Origin: Silene conica
Taxonomy: Eukaryota; Streptophyta; Magnoliopsida; Caryophyllales; Caryophyllaceae
NCBI GenBank assembly: GCA_029255685.2
Contig: CM055313.2
Coordinates: forward strand, 52,925,579-52,989,578
Length of the DNA: 64,000 nucleotides
Direction of reading: 5' to 3'
The notes beneath the pieces were generated by a model. That model made no database searches. It saw only the letters and a program-made list of their open reading frames with translations, and was not told where the DNA came from. How positions within the stretch are numbered: the first letter of the stretch is position 1; every line of letters starts with the position of its first letter. A program made the position numbers and the translations under genes. Of this stretch, positions 33,920 through 44,115 are shown one piece after another.

Positions 33920-34980
33920 TGTTGGAGCTTGTGTCCTCCACATGTAGTGTGATAACGTCATTGCACATACCCTTGTACGGACAAGTGGGAGATTGTTGGG
34001 GCTGGTGTCCTTGACAATTAAGTACAATGACTTATTAAATCTCTTTAAGGATCACAAGGGCATACTTCAGTATTATTATCAGTTGATCCACGTTTATCAA
34101 TAACGGTTGGCTTGCTAGATAAGTTTGACGTTATTGTCATACGGATGGCGGTGATCAACTGGTCCCTATACGTCACACCTATAGGACACGTTTGAGAGAT
34201 GTGAAGGTATGAAAATACAGTCACATTTATGCCGAATACGACTAAACAGTTAGTCAGAGGTATTGACTATTAAATATAAACGGTTATATTTAATACGGAT
34301 TAAATAATTTTAGCTAACACGGATTACATGATTAATTCGTAAATTAAATATAAACGGTTATATTTAATTAAATATTGTATTCGCGTATCAATATAAACAG
34401 TTATATTAATTTGGGTAATTATACAATATCGTAATTTTATCAAACCATTATTAATACATCGACTGCATTAATATCTGATAACATGGATGCGATTTATAAA
34501 AATAAAACCCGCGAATTATAATTTTAGCAAATCGGGTCGAATCACGCAAAGGAATAAGGTAAGAGTGGAAAAGCCCACTCTTACCATATACCCATTCGGC
34601 CGGCCGACCAATATACTACAAAAGGAGAGTCTTTCTCCTTTTGTCAGTTGCTGGTAATTCACAAATCTCACGATTAGGGTTTTGAGAGCATTCTTCTCCC
34701 AAAACTTAGATCTCACATCAAAAACCTCAAAAAACTCTCCCCATATATATTGCAAGGCAATTGGAGAGTATTTTCTAGCACACGCGACATCATCTCAATT
34801 AAATCTTGGGTGCAAGTTATAGGAGGGAATTTACTTTAATTCCTGTTCTTAGGCCATAAGCACAAGGACCAAAGGTTGAATTCTTTTTCATGTTTTTATT
34901 TATCTTATGACAATATTCACAACTGTAAATTTCATTATAATCCTTCAAGTTTAGGGCGAATACATGCTATATTCCCCACA
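33920..34980 (+). repeat. 3' LTR of copia copy A
   Basis: 1,061 bp, ends CCCCACA, then the target duplication TCAAT. Like the other copies it contains an inner second polypurine/TGTTGGGGCT junction, near 33980-34005. Confidence 0.92.
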
Positions 34981-34985
34981 TCAAT

Positions 34986-37083
34986 ATCCTAAGCAAACGA
35001 ATTTATGCATATTTCAAATAAATGTTGAACTTTCGACCTTGCAAGACTTTCAAAATTGGACTCTCCCGGGTCACTCTTCTCTCAACAAAGCAAAAGAGTA
35101 AGCAGATAATATGTAAGAGAGAAAGAAGTAAAAGCCGCTCACCTAGACTTCGACCAACAAATCATGCATGCTAGACTAGTATGAATAATGATTTTAAGCA
35201 CCATACGCACGCACAACCACCGTCAATGTCAATTACACGCCGAACTATTGCAAAATTTGGGAATGTGAGGCTAAGTTGGACAGAAGGGGCAAGACATGTA
35301 TGGAAATGTGGAGGTTAAAGCCAAGCTAGAACCTGCAAACCATCATAAAGCGTATCCCGATCTTCCAACTAAAAAATAACCTCATGCCCTTTTTTTTACT
35401 AGGCATACACATCACAATTCCCAATAACTTTTCCAACCGAATTATTATTTTTTCTCTTTGATTTTCCATTTTTTCATTCTTTTCTTTTTCCATTTTTCAT
35501 TTTTTTTTCATTTTTTTTCTCTCTCGGTTGTATAGGCAAAATACCACCAAATCCCTCGATCGACCACAATACCATTCGATCGAGGACTTTTTTTCCCCAA
35601 ATTCTCGATCGAGCAAGAAAGCTCTCGATCGAGCACATTAAGCACTCAAAACTTCTCGATCGAGCTAAATAGCTCTCGATCGAGCACAACACAACCTACT
35701 TCCTCCAATTCTCACTTGCACGCACTCCAAGACATCTAAAAAGGAGCCAAAACTGATACGAAATGATGATTTCCTCTACTACTACCTAGCTCGGCACAAT
35801 GGTAGGCTAAGTATGGGATGTAGTTAAGGACAAAAAGGCAGTTATGGCTTAAAGTGGAGTTGAATGGGCAAAACAAGAAAGGGGTTGATGCAATAGTCCT
35901 CCAAACGTCTAATTCCAACCTCTAACCGATGCGTGTAGGCAATAAGAAATCAAAACTCATACACATGCAAAACATGAAATGTAGGGAGTACTACTCATAA
36001 TCCTAAAATAACTGGTCATGGATGTCACCAGTTTAAGGCTCTAAAGCTCAGAAAGTTATTGTAGTTTGCCAAAATTTTCAATCAAGTCTACTAGTTCAAC
36101 AAATTTTGAAACGAAATTCGAGAAAATGCTGTGGAAATTGCTAAAAGACGTGAAACAGTGCAAGGCTTAAGCATACAACAATTTTCAGTAATGAAACACT
36201 CCAATCTGACTCGAACTAATATGCAAAAGTAAACATGATTTTTTTTAAAAAAATTTCGAATTTTTTTTTGGAAATAAAGCAACAATGCATGCGAAAGTTG
36301 AAACGTGCAAACAGAAATGCAGTAAAACAAAATGCAGACACAAATATGCATGCAAAACCTCCCCAAACCAAATCGTACAATGTCCCCATTGTACAAAGTA
36401 AAGGAAAAGAAATGCAAACTAAAGAGAAAGAGTTGGGAACTTACAAAAGTGCACGCACCACGGACCTCCCCAAACCGAACCGAAAATGGGAGGTTGCAAA
36501 CAAAGCGTAGAAGTCGGGCAGAAAAATCCGTCACAGAAGTCGGTACAAGAGCAGCATCTGGATCGAATTTTTTGGATTATTCGATCGAGCAAACCGGCTG
36601 ATGATTTCCCTCGATCGAATTATCTGACTAATCGATCGAGGATTTTGGGCTACAAAACCTCTCGATCGAGTCAATCTGCCACTCGATCGAGCACTTCAGC
36701 TTGTAATTCACTTCGATCGAGCTATAAAGTACTCGATCACTCTTAACACCTGCAATTACGCAACCACAACCACGAAATACTACCCAATACGCGAAGACGA
36801 GTTCAAAGTTTATAGTCGAGCACGATTATTACAACACACAAAACATAAAAAGCTAATTGTTCCAAAACAGAAATAAATTAAAAAGTTCAAACTCCGGGTT
36901 ACCTCCCGGTAGCGCTAGATTAAACGGTCCCAGCTCGACCCTTTTCTTGATCATCCCACACCACAAATCAATGGCCCTCTATAAGGCTTCTGACTGAATG
37001 CGGTAGCCTCAGCAAGTTAAGTCAACATCCGTCCTCCACAACTCGTCAACTGAAAAATGGGAGCTCCTCACAACACCTGGCTC
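34986..37083 (-). other. 3' untranslated internal region of the Tat-like element, with palindrome clusters
   Basis: Contains TCGATCGA clusters at 35554-35685 (six exact copies) and 36581-36740 (about six), and two extra polypurine-like GGTTTGGGGAGGT/TCGGTTTGGGGAGG motifs (about 36355-36372, 36460-36482, - strand). A CTCCGGGTTACCTCCCGGTAGCGCT segment at 36892-36915 resembles a motif common downstream of pol in plant Tat elements. No protein is supported. Confidence 0.65.
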
Positions 37084-37674
37084 TCAAACTTTTACCTTAG
37101 CACGCATCCTCTTCCTTAATGGCATAGCCTTATCAACGCCTCCTCCTGGATCATTTATCGAAGTATCTGATTCCAAGTTAGGAGCACCCATCACACCTCC
37201 CGGTTCATTGAGCTCGTCAAAACCTGCAAAAATAGAAACAAGGAGATGTTCCTCCAATTTGCTCCCAGAATGGGGCGGAGGTGTCAAAACAACAGCAGGA
37301 AATGATTTGACGGAAGGGGTAAAGGAAATTCTATAAAAAACAACAAGAGGAATAACATTACCGTATATCGAATAGGATCGATCTGCGTTTACCTTCTTAT
37401 TATCACCCAAAACAGTTTCGGGTGATGAATCATTGATCACGGGAATAATCACTGTACTCGATCGAGCCTGGATATCACTCGATCGAATGACTTCCTGGTC
37501 AGCAGCAGTCAATCGAGCACTTTTCTCATCAGCATCACTCGATCGAATAATCACCTCATTCGATCGAATATTTTCCTCTCCCAAACCACTCGATCGAGCA
37601 GATTCACCTGTACCTAGCATGTTCGATTGAAAAGTGCTAATGCCTCCATCATCTATGCTCTCATTTACTTCCAT
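37084..37674 (-). CDS. ORF of the Tat-like element, unknown product
   Basis: About 196 open codons on the - strand; the first ATG is at 37674 (MEVNESIDDGG...). The acidic, serine-rich N-terminal half contains repeated RSS, SAR and IRS tokens produced by TCGATCGA palindromes (five exact, 37457-37630). A Pro/Gly-rich middle and a basic end RKRMRAKVKV follow. It has no recognisable fold. Whether it is translated is unknown. Confidence 0.35.
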   Translation of the reverse strand: MEVNESIDDGGISTFQSNMLGTGESARSSGLGEENIRSNEVIIRSSDADEKSARLTAADQEVIRSSDIQARSSTVIIPVINDSSPETVLGDNKKVNADRSYSIYGNVIPLVVFYRISFTPSVKSFPAVVLTPPPHSGSKLEEHLLVSIFAGFDELNEPGGVMGAPNLESDTSINDPGGGVDKAMPLRKRMRAKVKV

Positions 37675-37741
37675 GAAGTCAAAGAGGGGGATTTGGCATC
37701 ATCTCGATGTCGATTATGTCCTCAAACATGGGATTCTCAAA

Positions 37742-38275
37742 TCAAGAATCCCACGAGAAATCTTGTTCTTCATTTTCAATGTTAACATAGTGAGGTAGGG
37801 CATTATATAGGAAGTCATCATCTTCCTCATCAATACTCAGCAATGGAGCAATAGGTGCGGCTTGATCTACCAAATCATTCGTGGAACAATCCGAAGCTAA
37901 TTGAGAGACTTCAAACCCAAGCCGCTTAATTGTAGCTTCCTTTTCCCGAATCTGAGTTGCCAAGGTTTCGATCAAAGACTTCAGCTCGCTAATGTCCGGG
38001 TTTCCTTCCTGCACAAAATCTTTTTCCTTTGATGAAGTACACGATCGAGCACTTCCAGCCATAATATCACTCGATTGAGTGATCCTGTTCTCTTCATTAA
38101 TCAATCGAGTAAGTTGTACTACTCGATCGAGAGCATTTCTGTCAACTTCCCTCGATCGAGTGATTGGTGCAACTCGATCGAGGTCCTCCTCTGCAATATC
38201 ACTCGATCGAGAATTTGAAGTACCTCGATCGAGTGATCGTCCACCATTTTCCCTCGATCGAGTTGAATGATTCAC
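37742..38275 (-). CDS. ORF of the Tat-like element, palindrome-encoded repeats plus coiled coil
   Basis: Open for 178 codons with no good start: the first codon is a GTG overlapping the stop of the upstream CCHC ORF. The N-terminal part is rich in LDR, RSS and RSR tokens encoded by TCGATCGA palindromes in two frames (38041-38285). A segment SELKSLIETLATQIREKEAT looks coiled-coil, and the tail is acidic. It may be a shifted continuation of the CCHC ORF. Confidence 0.35.
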   Translation of the reverse strand: MNHSTRSRENGGRSLDRGTSNSRSSDIAEEDLDRVAPITRSREVDRNALDRVVQLTRLINEENRITQSSDIMAGSARSCTSSKEKDFVQEGNPDISELKSLIETLATQIREKEATIKRLGFEVSQLASDCSTNDLVDQAAPIAPLLSIDEEDDDFLYNALPHYVNIENEEQDFSWDS

Positions 38276-38541
38276 TCAATCGAGTCTTTCCTCTCGTACA
38301 ACAACAAGAACATTGGGATTAGTTTTTTCAGTCTGCAACAGTATCGTTCCTTCCGTTTCGCGGCTTGCATCAGCGGGTAAAGCTCGTCAAATGAGGCTAT
38401 TTGCATATACCTCTTATAAGCAAAAACTCTCTCGTTTACAACCAAACAATAAGCAGGTATATGACCTGCTTCACCACACCTTTCGCAAAATGCCTCTTGC
38501 TGCCTCGTAGAAAAGAACATAGGTGGACCCTCCCGAAGCAT
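38272..38541 (-). CDS. Short CCHC zinc-knuckle ORF of the Tat-like element
   Basis: 89 codons, ATG at 38541, beginning about 120 nt inside the primer-binding site. It contains FCERCGEAGHIPAYC, a perfect C-x2-C-x4-H-x4-C knuckle as found in Gag nucleocapsids, then a basic KRKERYCCRLKK segment. It ends at a palindrome where the next ORF starts in another frame. It could be a remnant or a minimal nucleic-acid-binding protein that helps packaging. Confidence 0.5.
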   Translation of the reverse strand: MLREGPPMFFSTRQQEAFCERCGEAGHIPAYCLVVNERVFAYKRYMQIASFDELYPLMQAAKRKERYCCRLKKLIPMFLLLYERKDSIE

Positions 38542-38663
38542 TGTTAATAAAACTTGTAGGGCCTATCAAAACAGCACTAGGGGAGAAGATAAGAACGGTC
38601 TCAAGGTACTTAGCCTTCCCTTGAGGTGAAAGACAAACAAAGTTAAACAGATAAAAAGCGTCG

Positions 38664-38683
38664 CCTCCCCGGCAACGGCGCCA
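38664..38683 (-). other. Primer-binding site of the Tat-like element
   Basis: On the - strand TGGCGCCGTTGCCGGGGAGG, 5 nt downstream of the 5' LTR end, as in Athila/Tat elements. Confidence 0.85.
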
Positions 38684-38688
38684 AAATT

Positions 38689-40562
38689 TGATACCGTCGT
38701 TTCAGTACCAAAAACAATAACCTAATACTACTAACGGAAGCTAGTGGTAAATAGGGTCAATCTCCACAGGGAGGCAAAGTTGCTAATTATATGTCTAAAT
38801 TAGTCTCTCGGAAAGTCACAAATTGGGGGCTTAAAATTGTTTTATCAAAACTACGGAAAGAAGCGAGAAAGATAAAAAATAAATTCAGAAAAGAGGAATA
38901 TGCTAGGAATTCGGGTCACTGTGTCTTACTATCGTTATAACTAGGTCGGTTAGATTATTGGTAGGAAGGGCTAGGTTATTACAATCACGTCTCTAACCCG
39001 ACTACCGGTCTTAAGTCGCCCTAAGGTCATTTCTGCTTGACTTCCGCCCTCACAGAAACTAATTATTATTGCTAAGCAAGCCTTACCCTTCCAATGTTCC
39101 GATCTAGGTCGGGGTTTAACTAAACGAATGGTCTCCTGCGTATACTCATTCGACCAAACAATAAATAAATTGCTTAACAACAATTCCTACCGCAAAACTA
39201 CCCAACCCAGCTATAACCTATCATGTAGAAGACAAAGTTTCCCTCATCCCGGCATATAAAGAAATTAGCTACTCATAACGTAATTATAAACGAATACAAA
39301 TACGATAATCATGCTAACAAATGACATGGTATAAGTTATGATGAAAATAATAATGAAAACAGTGAATAAAAACCAAGACAAGTGAAGTACGGGAGCACGT
39401 ATACCGAGACAAAAACGAGAAGCGGAGGCACGGGATTCGATGCTTTTAAACGAGTATAAAAGAAGTATGAAATATGTGAATAAGAACAGAGGAAAACAGA
39501 GTTAAGAAGGAGGTCAGAAATGAAATGAACGAAACAGAGAAAACGGAGAACGAAAACAAAGGGACAGACGAGAGCAATAGGATACGGAAAACGATGCTAA
39601 AAACGTGAGACTAGAGGCTAGAGCAGAATGAAAACAATGATAATAGAGCAGTAAACAACAAAAACAGAAAGATTAAGATTAAGAGGAAAAAGGAGGATTA
39701 CAATCAAGTAGAATCCGGCGTAAGAACGAGATCGAAACCGATTACAATCCTTGAGTTTGTAAGAAAAGAACATAAAACGAAGTATTTTTTTTTTTTGAGA
39801 AAAGTGGCTGCTAAAAGAAGCTAAGAGGAGTGTCTACTAAGAGCAGATGACCTAAAATAAACTCACAAACCGAGTTCCTATAGCACTCTCGATCGAGAGG
39901 AAAAACCTCTCGATCGAGAAGAATAGCTATCAAAAGGCCTCGATCGAGAAGAATGGCTATGAAAAGCTCTCGATCGAGAAGATTAAGTACCAAAACCTAT
40001 CGACCGAGAAGATTAAGTACCAAAACCTCTCTATCGAGGATAAAATGTCTCGATCGACCAAATAAAGCTCTCGATTGACCAAATAAAGCTCTCGATCAAG
40101 CACTTCTCAGCGTCTATTTCCTGCACTGCGCACTGAGCTTCAAATGGCTGCCATTTCTTCGTTACTTGCTCAAATCAAGCGTTCTTGGTGGCTTTGGAAA
40201 GCTAAGAAGACAAGATTTTATCTCCAATTGGAATCTCCTGATTATATGTTGTAGAACTCAAGATATGGCTCTTTAAAGTAGGCACTAGCAAATTGAAGTT
40301 CTTCCTTCGCTTGATAGATTTTCATTGCTCCTATACGCATCTCAAAAATGGTAGTAACAAGCTCCGACTCAACTCTTCTCCTAAATGTATGCATGAGGAC
40401 ATGTTTTAGGCTCAATTATGTTCTTCTCCGGCTCATATCTGCAAAATAGCAAAACAAACCAAAGTAGACTATTCGGGGGATATTTGTAGCAAAATACTAC
40501 GGAATAAACATAGAAATGTGTGTTAATATGGCCTAAAAGATCTATATAAAAAGCACACATCA
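38689..40562 (-). repeat. 5' LTR of the Tat-like element
   Basis: 1,874 bp without insertions, so it serves as the empty-site reference for the other LTR. It carries the palindrome cluster 39887-40100 with five exact and four decayed copies; the decayed ones mostly differ by C-to-T or G-to-A. Confidence 0.92.
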
Positions 40563-42933
40563 ATTATTATTATACAAAATCCTCTTTGCATGAAAGTGGT
40601 TTAAGAAGTTATTTTATTTAATTAAAAATATGATATATGGATGATAATAGATAATTTGATTTGCCTTTTAATTATATTAATAGATAGATATTAGTGGCTT
40701 TATAATCCAAATTATTAGACTTTTTATTTCTACATGTAGGACTTTTTAGCTACTGTATTTATGGTTAATGAAGAATTCGGATGGAGAAATTATAAGATTT
40801 AAATGATGATAGTAAATTCGTAATTTACTTTTATAATTTAAATGATGATCTTATGGTTTCCACCGAAAAATGCTAGTAAACCTTATAAAGAGTTTTAATA
40901 AATAGCTCTAAAATAATTTTAATATTAACCAGTATAATCGATTAATAGAATTTAATTATGATAATCCTATGTGGCAAAAAATTAAATGTTGTTAAGTTCC
41001 TTTTAATTATATAGTATAAATATAGATAAAAGAATACTATTCAATTTATTTAAATATTATATTAAAAAATTAATTGAATAAGAAAATATTTTAATTAATT
41101 TAATTTGGTGGTTCTTAAGTAATATGAAGAGTTTTAATCAATTTAATACCGTTTAATTAGATAGTAAATGTGTCAATAAAGATGGTAGGTGTTGAGTGAT
41201 ATGAACAAATTTAATTAATTATTAACATGTTTTATTACAAAAAATTCAATTAAAATGTTTAATTTTAATTATGAATTATGAAATTATTTAACATGTTTTA
41301 TTACAAAAAAAAAATCAATTAAAATATCATTATAAATTACGAAATTATGATTTGTAACAGTTATATAAATTATGGAAAAAAAATATATTTAATAATAATA
41401 ATATCTATTAATATTATAAATAAGTGAATTAAATTAATTTATAGATAAATAATTTAGATCAATGTCATGTAATAATAAATTGTTAATCTATGTCACATTA
41501 ATTTTACATGTCAGTATGTCACATTAAAAATATGTCACGTCACAATTAAATATGTCATGTCAAATTAAAATTTGACATGTCACATTAAAACCCTTTTAAT
41601 TTAATTTTATAAACTAAATATGTCATGCCGCAACTCCAAATTTATTCTATGAAAAAGGAAAATGATTTATAAGAAAACAATACATTATTCCAAATAAAAC
41701 ATAAAGTTCATGAAATATTAACTTTTTTTGTTATCATATAGTATTAAGTGGAGTGGATGGAGAATTTGTTTAAACAATTCTAGTATTTTCCTTCTCCGTA
41801 TAGTCTTGTTTATCTCATGAATCATCCCTAAAAAAAAACATTGACTATTAATAACGGACAAAATGGTGGAATTTGATTTATGTAATATTAACCTTATCTT
41901 ATTTATTTAAGTTTTCCCTTAAATAATGAAAGAAAGAGGACATTGAGTTATAAAGAATGTAAGTATATTTACCTTTAAAGAGGAGAACACTACAAATCTT
42001 TATAGTTCCTAAATGAGAACAAAACAACATTTAAAATACGAAATTTAAAAATAAATAAATAAATAATTAATTTAAAACCTTAATACAATTACCGTATCTT
42101 AATATACTTACCTTGATTTTTACACAATTATAAGAAAAATTATTGACACACAATTTTGTTGACGATGGGAGTAAAAAATATATCGATCGACTTGAATTTT
42201 GGCTCACAAATGTTGCATTCCCTCCAAAATTTATAGCCAATTGAGGATGTGTTTTATGACTTTTAATCATTTTTTTATATTATTATCAAAATTAATATAT
42301 ACATAAATATGTAGTAAAGTTTTATGACTTTTAAGCATTATTTTTCATTATTAATTAGTAAAATTAATTTATACATAAATTTGGATCATGGAAACATGAA
42401 ATGTGAAAGGTTCGTTTTAATATACATAAATATGTAGTATAATTTTATTACTTTTGAGCATTATATTTCATTACTAATATGTTATAAAATTAGAGAATGT
42501 CAATTTTTATTTAAAGTTTAACCTGTTATAGTTTTAAAAATTAAAAGGCTAATAATTAATGTTAAGTATGTTATTACTTGCCCTTAATATTTACGAATTT
42601 TTATTTTTTATAAATGACGTAAAAATTAGAAATATATGTATTTATTTGTTGCTTAAAATATTCTAACAATAAACATCTATATTTTAAATTTATTAGGAAA
42701 TTGATTTTTAATTGTTATTTAATTAATCTAGAATTTAAAAAGGTTAAAGATTAATGTTTGTTATGCTATTTACATTTAATGTTTTAGTCTTTTTTTTTCT
42801 TTTTTTATTTTTAAATAAAAAAATAATGATGTTGCTCTATGTCATATCTAATAAGTGACGTGACTTTTTTATAATGCTAGGTGACATTGTCTACGTGACA
42901 TTTTAAGTTACCCTTTTAATAATATTGTATAGA

Positions 42934-44115
42934 TATTTTCTATGTACCAAGAAAAAAAAGTAAAGTACTCATAACATGAAAATACATAAATTAAAGTATA
43001 CCAATAGTCAATTAGTGTCATAATATACAAATTTATAATAACTAGAATTTAAAGATACGAATATGCAAAATAATGTTATATACAATTATATATATTAACA
43101 AGAATAAAAAAAATCACTACCAGAAATTTATTAATAACCTTCATTGTGGACTTAATAGTGATATAAAATTAAGAAAGTTAAAAAAATGAAAAAACTCAAT
43201 AATTTGCTTAAAATAGATAGAACGAAAGCTATCAGGAGAAATATTCAAATTTGCTTTTAATATTCAATTATGAGTAATTTTTTAAAAAAAACAAAATACC
43301 AAGCGGAACAAAAGATAAAGCCAAAATCTTATTTAAAAATACTACAGGGTTATTAAAATAGATTGGAAAAACTATTGAAATCGAAATATTCTTTAATCAT
43401 ACTCAAATTTGTTAAAATACAAATAAAAAAATAAACTAATTATTACGGTATAAAATAATAAATCAATATTTTAGGAAAAAAGCTGAAATAACCTTAAAAA
43501 AATATAATTACATTTCTAGATCTAATAAATTAATTATGAGACATACGTTAAATAATAGTTTAAAGAGATTGAGAAATTTATTTAAACTGAAGAATACTAA
43601 AAATCTCACTTCTTTAGTCATTATTATTAAAAAACCTGAATATAAACAATGTAAAAAAAGCGAAAAATATAAAAACAAAATTAATTATAAACAATAGCAA
43701 TTGTTTGAAAAGAAATAAAAAATACACTGATGACTAGCTCCACCAAGTTAAAAAGTTTAACAAAATAAATAATATAATAAAGAAGTGAAAATAAACTAAA
43801 AAACGATAAACACAAAACAATTAAAAAGTGAAAATATAAAAATGAAAATTCGACATAATAGAACGATATTCTTATATTACCTTTTATAAAATTATGTAGT
43901 GTTAATTAGAATTATATATTGACAAGTAGATCTGCAAATTTTGAGTGAAATTTTATAGAGTGAAAAATGTCATAGTCGAGTGGTTGAAGGACGAAACAAT
44001 GAAAGCGATTTTGTTCTGAAATGATTGGAAATGTGAAAGTCTTCGAGTGAGGTGAAATAATTTGTAACACCCTCATAATCCAAGGCCTTTAGATATGACT
44101 ATCAGACTATGAAAG
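42934..44115. other. AT-rich spacer
   Basis: Very AT-rich with no supported gene. Near its end TGTAACACCCTCATAATCC (44063-44081) looks like the edge of another LTR, cut off after about 50 bp. Confidence 0.5.

Larger units (their letters stand above)
26219..34980 (+). mobile_element. Complete Ty1/copia element (copy A) nested in the Tat-like element
   Basis: LTRs 26219-27288 (1,070 bp) and 33920-34980 (1,061 bp). Target duplication TCAAT at 26214-26218 and 34981-34985. Primer-binding site TGGTATCAGAGCC from 27291; polypurine AAGTGGGAGTTT at 33908-33919. Order inside is leader, gag, protease, integrase, RT, RNase H in one frame. The LTRs differ by several substitutions and an indel block (around 26571-26600 against 34273-34300), so it is older than the element in SMC2. 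The polyprotein frame has three stops, so copy A cannot be autonomous. Confidence 0.95.
20785..40562 (-). mobile_element. Tat/Athila-like (Ty3) LTR element without pol, carrying nested insertions
   Basis: Transcribed strand is -. LTRs start TGATGTGTGC and end GGTATCA on that strand; target duplication ATTAT at 20780-20784 and 40563-40567. The primer-binding site TGGCGCCGTTGCCGGGGAGG (38683-38664) sits 5 nt inside the 5' LTR, a form well known from Athila/Tat elements. The polypurine tract, rich in GGTTTGGGGAAG, abuts the 3' LTR (26074-26095). The own internal region (26074-26218 plus 34986-38688) is only about 3.8 kb and has no protease, RT, RNase H or integrase, so this is a large retrotransposon derivative. 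Three other elements lie inside it: 21575-21823, 21836-24985 and 26219-34980. Confidence 0.88.
19930..42933 (-). mobile_element. Non-autonomous Helitron split by a large LTR element
   Basis: On the - strand the 5' end reads A|TCTATACAATATTATTAAAA (TC at 42933-42932, host A at 42934), the terminal form common to many plant Helitrons. The 3' end is a perfect hairpin stem CCCGTGAA/TTCACGGG (19942-19958), then CTAG (19933-19930) and host T. Removing the LTR element at 20785-40562 and one copy of its TSD leaves about 3.2 kb. No Rep/helicase ORF is present. The remaining sequence is AT-rich, with repeated ATGTCAC motifs around 41480-41640 and 42840-42900. Confidence 0.65.

Noticed and set aside
36235-36746. 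+ strand frames over the Tat-like 3' region
   Set aside because: They are antisense to the element, low-complexity Lys/Arg-rich, and contain polypurine-like motifs and palindromes rather than domains.
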